This document shows positions 20,672-29,808 of a stretch of 64,000 nucleotides of DNA, one piece after another (position 1 is the first letter of the stretch; every line of letters starts with the position of its first letter). The notes beneath the pieces are model-generated. The model had not been told where the DNA came from. It ran no database searches and was given only the letters and a program-made list of their open reading frames with translations. This stretch comes from Haematobia irritans (Eukaryota; Arthropoda; Insecta; Diptera; Muscidae), in contig NC_134400.1 in assembly GCF_050003625.1 (NCBI RefSeq), positions 62,682,241-62,746,240 on the forward strand. The letters are read 5' to 3'. The translations under genes and the position numbers were made by a program.

Positions 20672-23648
20672 CACTATGGGCGAAATCACGATTTTAGCGG
20701 CAAAAGGTACTTCCCAACAAGCTAACTTCACAAAATTTGGTGAGTATGGTTGTAGTTACAAAAAAAAGATTTCAGAAAAAATGGGCGGGCCACGCCCACT
20801 TTTTTTAAAGTAATGGCTGAAATACGTTTTAGCTAGTTAGGCTTACTAAAATGTGAAAAGCTAATTAAGAAAAGTGGGCGGACCACGCGCACTATAAAAA
20901 ATATTGAGTTCTACAAACAAATTAATTTATTTTTAGATAATTTATAAATATTTTTAAAGAAGTTATTAATTTAAATAAAAGAAAAACGTTACTAATCTAT
21001 ATAAAAGATTTAATTAATCACATTATATTTCTTCGTTTTCATCTGCTTCTAGCTCCAGTGAATAATTATTTAAAGACTCTAGACTATAATCAGAATCAGA
21101 GCTATAGTTACAATTGGAGGCTTCTTTAGATGTTGAAGGTTGTAATAATTTTGGTGGGAGTTCAGGCATTTTGAAAAGGTGTATGACTTCTCGAGGAAAT
21201 GGAAGTTTTTTTGAATTATTTGTACGTTCTCGCAAACAAAAACGTGATATATATCGATCAGAGCTTTCCATAGCCCTATGATACATGTCAAGTATATTAT
21301 GCACTCTTGAATCCTTTCGAGCGTGTCCTATTCGATCTTTTTTATAATATTTGTTTCGGGCCTCAGATGCATTTTCTGCAAGACAACACACGGGTACGAT
21401 AGAAACCTCAATTATTTGAGATGAATGCACTAGTATCTTGTGTCTTGAATCTAGTATCTTGAATGCATTGTGGCAGACATCGGGTACCATTCGTAGTATT
21501 TGAAATATATTTTACTGGTTTTAATGCAATGAGCACGAAACCTTTGAGCATCGATTTCGAATTCGGAAGATAGAGCAATTAAAATTGTGTGTAAATGTTT
21601 CAAAAAGTCAATATTTACAGAAGTAATAGATGCTAAAAGTTCTGCCCGAGAAAATGCTCTTCTCGCTGTGTTCTCATCATTAGTGTTGCCGCTGCCATTT
21701 GCTTTAGGCTTATCGACATGGAGGCCCATTTGAAGCAAAAACTGTTTCTGAATTTGTTGTTTCTTTTCCGCTAAAACTTCTTTCTCTTCTTTTCCTCGAA
21801 CTTGCCATTTTTTTAAGTCTAGCTTATATGATACTTTTAAAACAAACTCAAAACTACGAATCCACACATGCAAAGGGCTTATTCCAAACTTCAAGGCGTC
21901 AGATTTTGCTTCAAACTGAGGAGAATCAAAGTTTATTATAGTTCGAAATTGATTTGGACTAGAGTGACAGATGGGACATTGCTGTGCACTTTTAGTTTCC
22001 GTCAACACGTTTAACACTTTACCATCTATTAACGTCATATATAAATCATATGTTACTCTAATTTGTCTCCCATTACTTAGCGTGTATTGCAATGATTTCA
22101 GCTTCTCAATCTGCTCGTTTATGTTGGGGTTTTCAGTTAAAATGTGCTCCTTTGTTTCTTTAACAAACTCCACAAGCGTACTGATTGAGGTGTACGGTTT
22201 ACCCAAATATTATCACCAGTTGATGAAATTATTTTAATTGGAATGACTGATGTGACAAACAGGGACTGATCGAAACTTTCTGAGGTATTTTCCACAAATG
22301 TTTGTTTGAACAAGCTGTGTCCAGTAGAACCATCAAACCCATAGCTCAAAATTAGGGTTGATTCTTCAATATCCATTGTACACAATACTTCGTCTTGATA
22401 TGCAAAAATTCTTTTAGCTGTGTGGTCTACCAAATTTTGCAACGATACTTCGACAGAACTTTCATTCGCTTTAATTTCATCCGGTCTACATTTTAATTTT
22501 CTCTTATATACTTTATCATAACTCGGAAAAATACCACTATTGTGTTTTATGTTTAATTGGCGCATATTGCAGTACTGCTGTTTAGTTAATCCGTTTTCTA
22601 ACAAAAACATTAGAGCTTCGTCAGGTGAAACTGGTGTAACTTCTTTACAACTAGTATTAAGAAGTTTCCAAATTTTAGATGGCCGGTTTGGAGACATAGC
22701 AACTTGGTTAAGGACAAATTTCAAATCCGTTTCGTTGGAGTTTTTGGCCGATGTAGAGGCAGCATGAACCAATAATTGTGCATTACCTCCCTGCTGGGAA
22801 GCTAATTCGGAAGCTAAGCACCTTTTATTTCTTTCTCTGCTGTTAACATAAGTTGTTTTTGGTCTCCCAGTAGCGTTACTTACTTTCGGTATAACAAAAA
22901 CTGTGCCTAGATTCAACCACTCCTCGTTATATTTTCTGAATGCTTGTTCATTTCTGGATTGTTTTTCCCATTTTATTTTAATGAAATTCGATAAGCTCCG
23001 AGCTTTAGTACATATTAATGTACTTAATTAGTGTGTAGGTCATATGGAATCTTTCCTTTTATGTAATTCACAACATTTCTGTTGTTTCCCAACCAAAACT
23101 CAAATATTTCAGAATTTTTAAACCTGGGTGTTTCTGAAAAAACATTTATAATTCATTCATTAGCAGTCAAATGCAGACAGTTTTACCATGACATAAAACG
23201 TGAGATGGTAACAATTTACCATGCCACTTCAAAACATTTTTAGTTTTACTCCACGAAAAACTGTTCAAAATTTCACAAAAAAGTACACACAAAAAACATG
23301 AAAATAAGTACGAAATACAAACATTTCACAAAATTTTTTTATATACAGTAAAAATGCATGCCTCGAGAATTAAAACTCATATTTACATTGATTTTTTTAT
23401 AAAAATATTAAGTTAAAAACCCCTATTTAATTTTATAAATAATGCGTTGCTTCAATCTTGTTTACACCTGTTAAAAATTTTGCAAACATTAACAGCTGTT
23501 TGTACACAAACAGAGTTGCCAACTGTACCAATTTGTTTTGATTTTTTCTTATCAATATGTTGGCTAGTAAACAGCATCTAGAAAATTTTAAAAATTTAAA
23601 GTTGAAAAAATGACTTTTTGCCGCAAAATCGTGATTTCCCCCATAGTG
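20672..23648 (-). mobile_element. Transib transposon (RAG1-related), complete ends
   Basis: The inverted ends CACTATGGGCGAAATCACGA and its near-perfect partner ending CCCCCATAGTG are flanked by the 5-bp duplication CAATG (20667-20671, 23649-23653). The CACWRTG terminal heptamer and the 5-bp duplication are Transib hallmarks, and the heptamer resembles the V(D)J signal heptamer CACAGTG. Length is 2,977 bp. The single long gene inside is frameshifted. It inserted in ORF1-ORF2 junction sequence of a LOA LINE. Confidence 0.95.
21023..23027 (-). pseudogene. Transib transposase, two frameshifts
   Basis: Three overlapping minus-strand frames together resemble a Transib transposase of roughly 650 residues, a DDE recombinase related to the RAG1 core. 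The first frame is open from about 23027 (first ATG at 22916). It contains FLLENGLTKQQYCNMRQLNI, KCRPDEI and the first catalytic Asp in YGFDGSTGHS. The second (22206-21451) has LIDGKV (second Asp) and the CPIC zinc pair, then SPLHVWIRSFEFVLK. The third (21490-21023) has the 'ENASEARNKYYKKDRIGHAR' block with the catalytic Glu equivalent to RAG1 E962. One frame break lies near 22140-22206. The other is at 21451-21490, beside a duplicated AAGATACTAG motif. All three catalytic residues survive. No upstream exon is recognised. Confidence 0.9.
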
Positions 23649-24306
23649 CAATGGTGAAAATTTATCTGGAGGAACCGTAGAACCATCCAAATTTTCAACT
23701 ACCATAACATCAGCCGCTTCAATTGAGTCATCAAGGGCTTCCACTTCACAGATCTCGGTGACTCTCGCAACAATCCGCGATTCATCTTTGGTGAGGGTTA
23801 AGCCTGTAGGAACTACCCGCATACGATGTTCGCCAATGTCTGCAGTTTTTTTGCCTCCTTCGGTTTCGCAAGATTTTTTCACTTCTGACTCTACCGGAGG
23901 CTTGTCCGTTTCGGAATCATTTGGCTAATCGCTTTTGTATACCTTCATATGGATATCATGAAAGTCATGACTTACACGTCCTTGGCGTGTTCTAGATGTG
24001 GCAGTGACTCAATGTTCAATATAAATACCGCATGTCGCCTGGGTCCATCCACCTCATCCAAACGACCAACCTTCCAATCGGCGGTTGGAAGATCTGGGTT
24101 ACATTCCTTTATTCTGTTTAGTATTGACTCAGGATCAGGAGGGTTTGCAGGTATCCATGCATGTGCTCTAGGCTTAGCCGGTATGTCGTTTTTATCGACT
24201 AACTCCAAAGCGGCTCCCTCCCCAACTTCACCAATTTGTATCATAGCAGCTTTAAAGCAATTAAAAAAACACGTCCGTTCAGTTCGACGGTTGAATAAAT
24301 AATGGT
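23649..24306 (-). pseudogene. LOA ORF1 remnant and 5' UTR end
   Basis: The minus-strand sequence matches ORF1 of the intact LINE: the acidic C-terminal region near 23660-23900, then 'RAHAWIPANPPDPESIL', 'ECNPDLPTADWKVGRLDE' and RRHAVFILN at 23975-24240. A deletion then joins the DUF4780 region directly to the 5' UTR (ACACGTCCGTTC at about 24270), removing the N-terminal half of ORF1 (some 0.6 kb). The C-terminal acidic segment is longer than in the intact copy and has extra residues. Confidence 0.88.
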
Positions 24307-24316
24307 CTATTCTCTT

Positions 24317-24742
24317 GGTTCCGAATGTCCATTCTCTTTACTCCGAATAGTCATTCTAATATTCAAATTAAATAATATTTAGACTTAAGCATATCAAATT
24401 TTTGGTATTATCATAAAACAGTTTTCCGAAAAAAACATACAAGCGGTTTCACAGAAATTGCTCTCTTTTGATTCTCTCGCTGGGTTATGCTGATATATTT
24501 CGTCAACCCTCCCGGTTTCCATCTCTATTTCATTCTCTACATTCACACATATTATTTTCATGAAACATTCATGCCCCAAACATAATATATTCTAACATAT
24601 TAACATATGTGTCCCAAACATTTAATGTTAGTTTAGGAACATTACATGTTTGCACTTAAATATATTGTGTTTAAAAATTGTGCCCGAAACACATTTTGTT
24701 TATATCGTAACATATGAAAAACACATTTTTCTAACAGTGTAC
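24317..24742 (+). mobile_element. Family A element, right part of the split copy
   Basis: This continues the copy that begins at 7570. It is collinear with 28480-28957: the CCATTCTCTTTA block, AATAATATTTAGACTTAAGC, TTTTCCGAAA, and the ATATGAAAAACACATTTTTCT terminus ending in AGTGTA. Together with 7570-10051 it makes one full family A element of about 2.9 kb including its own nested insertions. Confidence 0.85.
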
Positions 24743-24744
24743 CA

Positions 24745-25006
24745 GCTTTTTCTTCATGAGCCATCAACGTTAAAAACGTGCAAACGACAACTTACATTTC
24801 CAAATTTAGACTCGACTTTAAGTAGAAATTATTCTATGTATCAAGTAAAATACGCCTTTAAAATGAAGTGTTGAAAAACCTCTTCTATTTTTTGGTTTGT
24901 GGTCAAGATACAAAAACTCCACAAATTTAAAGACTATTTCATTATTTTTCAGAATTAACCCTAGCATAACAAAATTTTCCTTCATGTAAAGATACCCATT
25001 TTTAGG
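24745..25006 (+). mobile_element. MITE family C, interior fragment
   Basis: This matches the middle of the copy at 25395-26019 (shared blocks 'AACGACAACTT', 'GACTCGACTT', 'AAGTGTTGAAAAAC' and 'GATACCCATTTTTA'). Both termini are missing. It abuts family A on the left and a family B MITE on the right. Confidence 0.65.
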
Positions 25007-26095
25007 TTGAAAAACAGTAAACCAACCAGGAAGAAAACTTTTGGTTAATTTTAGAAAATTTCGGATATTACAAACGCTGCCATCACGCCGATATCACAAA
25101 AATAAGTAAATATTTTTCGACAAATTCAAGAAAATTTATTAGACATAATTAATTTTTTTCACTTGTTAAAGAAAATTTTGTAGTTTGAAGGAAAAAATTG
25201 GAATTCAAAATAGCAAGAATGTCTTTAGTGACATAGGAAGTTCATGATAGACGCATTTGTAGTAAATCTCACAAATTTAGAAATAATGAACTATTTTGTG
25301 AGAAATACGAATTTAGTAAATCTTTATGCTTAATTTGTGTATAATTTTCTCCAGTTTTTTAGTTTTTTTTTTTAGAGTAAAGAAACTTTCTCCACACTGA
25401 AAAAAAAGCATGCCCGGTTCCAAAGATTTTGTCTTTACTTTAAAAATTTTGGTATTGATTCCGAGCCAAAGAAGCGGAGAATACAAGTAAGGATACTTTT
25501 AAGACACAATTCTCTTTTAAATTTAGGTTTTGTGTACTTGCTTCAGCTTTTTTTCTTCATATGCTATCAAAGTCCTTTAAAAACGAGTTAACGACAACTT
25601 TATTTTCCACATTAAGACTCGACTTCCAGTAGTAATTAGGCTATGTTTCAAGTAAAAACGTCTTTAAAATAAAGTGTTGAAAAACATGTCCTATATTTGA
25701 ACGATTTTTTGTTTTATAGTCAAGATGCAAAAAAACAACAAATTTAAAGACAATTTCATTAATTTTAAAGATTTTTTTCTGAATTATTAAAGTCAAGTTG
25801 ACCTTAGCCCAAACATTTTTTCTTTCATGTTATGATACCCATTTTTAAGCGAAATCGCTTAATTATAAGGACAATACGACTTCATTGAAAAGTTTATCGA
25901 CTTTTGGACAAGGGAAAAAACTTTATATTAGAGAAATTCGTCTTCTATGCTAAGAAAAATTTGCATTCGTATTTTAAAGACATGAAATCTTTGACATCAC
26001 GACAATATTTTTTTCAGTGCAAACATAACAATTCCATGAACTAAAACAAAGTTAAATTGGCTTTAGTGAAATAGAGAGTTCAAATTTGTTTGAGT
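25007..26095 (-). mobile_element. MITE family B split by a family C MITE
   Basis: In reverse orientation it matches 31955-32472 and 57485-58000: AAAAACAGTAAACCAACCAG at the left, 'ACGCCGATATCACAAAAATAAG' in the middle, and 'TTTAGTGAAATAGAGAGTTCA' at the right end. The family C element at 25395-26019 interrupts it, with CA rather than TA on both sides. It is non-coding. Confidence 0.8.
25395..26019 (+). mobile_element. MITE family C nested in family B
   Basis: The ends CACTGAAAAAAAAGC and ATTTTTTTCAGTG are inverted. Flanking dinucleotides are CA (25393-25394) and CA (26020-26021), an unusual site for a family that otherwise duplicates TA. The interior is close to 58514-59168 in reverse complement and to 6470-7039. 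No ORF is seen. Confidence 0.88.
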
Positions 26096-26110
26096 ATAAT
26101 AACATAATAA

Positions 26111-26705
26111 CCCAGCAAAAAAAGAGCTTCCAAGAAAGTAGTTTGGATCCCCAATCTGTGATCCGGAAGTAGTGCAAACTTGGAAAGCGAAAAAAAATGT
26201 CTACCAATTTCACTTTTTTTCATCCATATGTTTTATTACACTATTATTTTCCTATTATACAATTTTTACAATTTGAAAAACTTTTTCGCTCCGACCAGGG
26301 GTTGAACCTGGGTTTGCTGGCACCTTAAAAGAACGCCTTACCACACTCATCCACAAACATAAAGCGTCAAAAGGTCAATTCAAATGTTTGTGATATGATC
26401 GTAATAAGGCACCAAGGAATAACATTCTAATTGCTTCTCGAGATGTTCTTTATTAGTATGAACGAAAAAATAAGAAACGCAGGTTCAAATCTCACCAGCG
26501 GCAATTTTTTTATCAAATATTTTTCAAAAAAATTATTTTTTTATGTTATGCATCGTTCTTATTTTTTATTTTCTGCATATATTTTCGTATAAATATTTCC
26601 TTTAAAAATCAACAAAAAAAATAAAAATTCTCGTAATTTTCAAAACATTCTGAAAAGAACTTCCATGGAAGCAATAAAGAACAACTGCCATTTTTTTTTG
26701 CTGGG
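26111..26705. mobile_element. TIR element with tRNA-like internal sequence (family F)
   Basis: The ends CCCAGCAAAAAAAGAGCTTC and TTTTTTTGCTGGG are inverted over about 13 bp, with a weaker inner match around CTTCCATGGAAG. Inside are a tRNA-like segment on the minus strand (26283-26345) and a second B-box-like motif, AGGTTCAAATCTC, on the plus strand near 26481. It has no coding frame. It is flanked by AA on both sides, so the target duplication is not certain. Confidence 0.72.
26283..26345 (-). other. tRNA-like (Ser/Leu-type) pol III promoter module
   Basis: Read on the minus strand it gives GTGGATGAGTGTGGTAAGGC (A-box-like, with the variable start of class II tRNAs) and, about 35 nt later, GGTTCAACCCC, a good B box followed by a complementary arm. 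No complete cloverleaf or acceptor stem can be drawn, so it is a relic or a SINE-type promoter rather than a functional tRNA gene. Confidence 0.5.
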
Positions 26706-27164
26706 AACTGGAGAATATTATAATACCATAAAAAGGACACCATGAACGAGTCAAATGCTAATATTCCTAATATTTACTGACAGTTTATCTAAGGAATTTG
26801 TATGTTAATAGTAGATTTAAGGTTTCCGTTAACTTTTATTAATATAAGGAAACAACTTTACAACAATGTGTATTTGCTGCAAAACTGCCACGCATAATGG
26901 CGGGAATCATTATAATTGTTTCAATTGAGCTTTGAAATATTTGGAAAACGTTATTCTGGCTCAAGGCCTAGATAAAAACGACGTTCTCCATATATATATC
27001 AATAGAAACATGTCGAAAATAAAAATAGCTAAACTGGTCATAAAAAAGCCAGAAAAAAACTAAATTGATTTTTTCACGTTAAACGGCTTCAAAAAAGCCA
27101 AACCTAGCGGGAAAATAGCTAAATTGTAATATGTAATGTCGAATATGTTTTTATGTAAAAATAA
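26706..27164. other. Unassigned AT-rich stretch
   Basis: No ORF, repeat end or RNA motif is recognisable in these 459 bp apart from short reiterations of AAATAGCTAAA and AAAAAGCCA near 27025-27125. It separates a TIR element from the first arm of the inverted pair. Confidence 0.4.
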
Positions 27165-27465
27165 GTACACCCTCAAAAAAAATCGCTTCTTTAACATATG
27201 TTCCAAACATATTTTGCAGGAAGCACATATATTATTGGATACTGCCGAAACATTAATATGTTTGTTTTATGTGAACATATTATATGTTTGGAAGCATTTT
27301 GAGCCCAAAAATATTATATGCTTGGAAGAATTTTTCCCAAAGACGATTGTGCTCATTCCCTAACATACTCGTTATTTTCACTTCCACGAAATATTTTAAT
27401 TCTTGGCACCTTTTTCTGTAATACAAATAATGTTGAAGAAATTATTCACTTTTATAAATTTTACC

Positions 27466-27552
27466 TTTCGCCTGCACGGAGAATCGAACCGAGGACCATA
27501 CAGTTTGTAAGCCAACACACTATCCACTGGGCTACGTAGCTGTTATGGTCAC
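27466..27552 (-). other. tRNA-like pol III module 1 of family A
   Basis: Minus-strand reading gives the A box TAGCCCAGTGG, matching TRGCNNARYNGG exactly. After about 40 nt comes GGTTCGATTCTC, a near-consensus B box. The same module is at 7855-7935, 31205-31300 (plus) and 42790-42885 (plus). A complete cloverleaf is not evident. It points away from module 2. Confidence 0.6.
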
Positions 27553-27655
27553 CAGCAGATAATTATCGTTATAAGTTACATTTATATAGCATAGTTTGCA
27601 GCGCCCACGAGCCCATGCAAACATAACATTATTTAACAGAAACATACATTTGTTT

Positions 27656-27742
27656 GCCACGTGGAGCAGTGGTTAGCATGTCTGCCTTGAATGCAAAGGG
27701 TCGTGGGTTCAATCCCTGCTCCGACCGAACACTTTTTTTTTT
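27656..27742 (+). other. tRNA-like pol III module 2 of family A, with T-run
   Basis: It contains GTGGAGCAGTGGTTAGCAT (A-box-like) and GGGTTCAATCCC (B box), then CGACCGAACAC and a run of ten or more T residues, a plausible pol III terminator. The module, including the CGACCGAACAC extension, is homologous to the head of the SINE at 42922. It is transcribed divergently from module 1. Confidence 0.65.
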
Positions 27743-28957
27743 TAATTTACACATTTATATTTATACTATATAAAATTTTTATAATGAAACTTCGAAATGT
27801 GGGTTATTAAAGATGTATAGTCATTAACAGTGCTTGATATAAACGAAATTGACTGATTTTTGGATAAAATATTATTTTTTATTGCAAAAATAACAATTTT
27901 GTAACAAAAAACTGTTTTTGGTACAAAACTTTAATATTTGGAAGGAATTCAAAAACTCTAACAAAAGAAGAACATGGAGTCGAGTAGTAACATACATAAA
28001 TAATTTTATAATGTAAACATAAACTTATTTAGGCGTGAACAGTTTTGTACTAGCATTTAACACCATCGGTCTAAAATGCCTTTTATTTTTCTTTAATAAT
28101 TCATTTTAAAGAAAATAAACTTTTTAAATTGTTTTAGCTGCAAAACTCGAACTTAATGCCCGCTTTTATATTTGAAGGTGTCCGTCAACTCCTCTGGGAC
28201 TACTTATTAATAAAGAGGAACTAAACTTTGTTTTTATACATTTTACTGTGTAATTTTTCACTATTTCCTCCTTATTTCATTTTACTGTCCCAACTCTAAA
28301 AAGAGTATAGTGCCCTTTCGTTATTTTTATGAAGACCCCTGATTTCTTTTAACGCACCAAGAAAAAAATTGTTCCCATAATGCCAAAATGATAAACAAAA
28401 CACATGTCCACACATACATAAAATGCTGCTCTCAAGGCGAAAACACATGCTTTTTTTCAAATGTCTATTCTCTTAATTCCGAATATCCATTCTCTTTATT
28501 CAAATTAAATAATATTTAGACTTAAGCATATCAAATTTTTGGCCTTATCATAAAACAGTTTTCCGAAACAACATACAAGCAGTTTCACAAAAATTTCTCT
28601 CTTTGGATTCTTTCGCTGTGTTATGATGATATCTTTCGTCAACTCTCCCGGTTTCCATCTCTATTTCTTTCTCTATACTCTCTCTGTCGCTTTGGATAAA
28701 ATATCACAACATATGTATGTTTAGTCGAAATTTGTAAATTTATATATGTTTGTATTCACACATATAATTTTTATGAAACATTTATGCCCCAAACATAATA
28801 TATTCTAACATATTAAAATAGATGTCCCAAACATTTAGTGTTAGTTTAGGAACATTACATGTTTGCACTTAAATATATTGTGTTTTAAAATTGTGCCCGA
28901 AACACACTTTGTTTATATCGGAACATATGAAAAACATATTTTTCTAAGAGTGTATAT

Positions 28958-29644
28958 GTAAAAAAACATTTTGATGTCGGGTCGGAGTAGGGATTGAGCC
29001 CACGACTCTTTGCATGCAAGGCGGGCATGCCAACCATTGCTCCACGTGGCCAACAAATGTATGTTTCTGTTAAATAATATTTTATTTGCATCGGCCCTTG
29101 GAAGCCGCAAACTATTCTATGTTTTTAGAACAATCTTCTTTGGGAGAAAATGCTTCCAAGCATATAATAATTTTTGGGCTCAAAATAATTCGAAACATAT
29201 AATATGTTCACATAAAACAAACATAGGTTAGGTTAGGTTAGGTGGCAGCCCGATGTATCCGGCTCACTTAGACTATTCAGTCCATTGTGATACCACATTG
29301 GTGAACTTCTCTCTTATCACTGAGTGCTGCCCATGATAAGACAAGGGACCTCCTTTTTATAGCCGAGTCCGAACGGCGTTTCACATTGCAGTGAGAAGCT
29401 TTGAAACCCTCAGAAATGTCACCAGCATTACTGAGGTGGGATAATCCACCGTTGACAAACTTTTTGGTGTTCGGTCGAAGCAGGAATCGAACCCATGACC
29501 TTGTGTATGCAAGGCGGGCATGCTAACCATTGCACCACGGTGGCTCCCAAAACAAACAAAATAATGTTTCGGCAATATCCAATAATATATGTGCTTCCTG
29601 CAAAATATGTTTGGAAAATAGTTTAAAAAGGCGAATTTTTTTTA
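28958..29644 (-). mobile_element. Family A element, partial third copy
   Basis: This matches 31030-31600 in the same orientation: B-box region GGGATTGAGCCCACGAC, TTCTGTTAAATAATATT, CTTTGGGAGAAAATGCTTCC, and a degraded terminal ATTTTTTTTAGGGTG. It is more diverged than the flanking pair and has lost module 1. A SINE splits it at 29224-29548. Between its end and the next copy lie about 160 bp of unassigned sequence. Confidence 0.8.
29224..29548 (-). mobile_element. SINE, near full length, 10-bp target duplication
   Basis: It runs from the TTAGG-type tail (left) to the tRNA-like head ending GGTGGCTCCC (right), flanked by AAAACAAACA (29214-29223 and 29549-29558). On the minus strand it shows A-box and B-box motifs (TGGTGCAATGG; GGTTCGATTCC), the central body and the LOA-type 3' block. 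It differs from the 42922 copy by small deletions near the middle. Confidence 0.93.
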
Positions 29645-29808
29645 GGGTGGGGAAATTGAGGGCGCGCTAGCTAACCTATTTGAATTTGACACTTTTGTAT
29701 AATCGGAATCCAACTTCTAAAGCTCTACATCTGATCGCTATGGTTGATATATCCAGTTTATCCAGTCTTTAGATGATATTTGAGTTAATTGTTGCATAGT
29801 TGTTTTGT

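Larger units (their letters stand above)
15063..24306 (-). mobile_element. Decayed LOA LINE, minus orientation, with nested insertions
   Basis: The left end carries the same 3' tail in reverse (TTAGGTTAGGTTAAAGTGGC), and the right end carries the 5' UTR motif CGTCCGTTCAGTTCGACGG. The direct repeat CTATTCTCTT(A) recurs at 15052-15062 and 24307-24316, so this copy used the same target stretch as the intact LINE. LINE sequence occupies 15063-15629, 16619-16970, 18417-20671 and 23649-24306. The gaps are a TIR element (15630-16618), a hAT (16971-18408) and a Transib (20672-23648). Confidence 0.92.
27165..28957 (+). mobile_element. Family A element, arm 1 of a perfect inverted pair
   Basis: A non-autonomous DNA element with ends CACCCTCAAAAAAAATCGC and TTTTTCTAAGAGTG, TA at both borders and about 1.79 kb in length. 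Its reverse complement at 29809-31601 matches with a constant coordinate sum (58766) at both ends and in the middle, meaning no net indels. Sub-blocks are an AACATATGTT-rich left end, two divergent tRNA-like modules, an inner motif AAAACTCGAACTTAATGCCC, and a right end rich in ATATGT. No transposase-like frame exists. Confidence 0.88.

Noticed and set aside
27136..27539. Two open frames repeated identically at 31227-31603
   Set aside because: They lie in non-coding ends of family A, have no motif, and are repeated only because the elements are duplicated.
27656..27742. Functional tRNA gene
   Set aside because: A and B boxes are present, but acceptor and D arms do not pair and the unit is part of a dispersed element.
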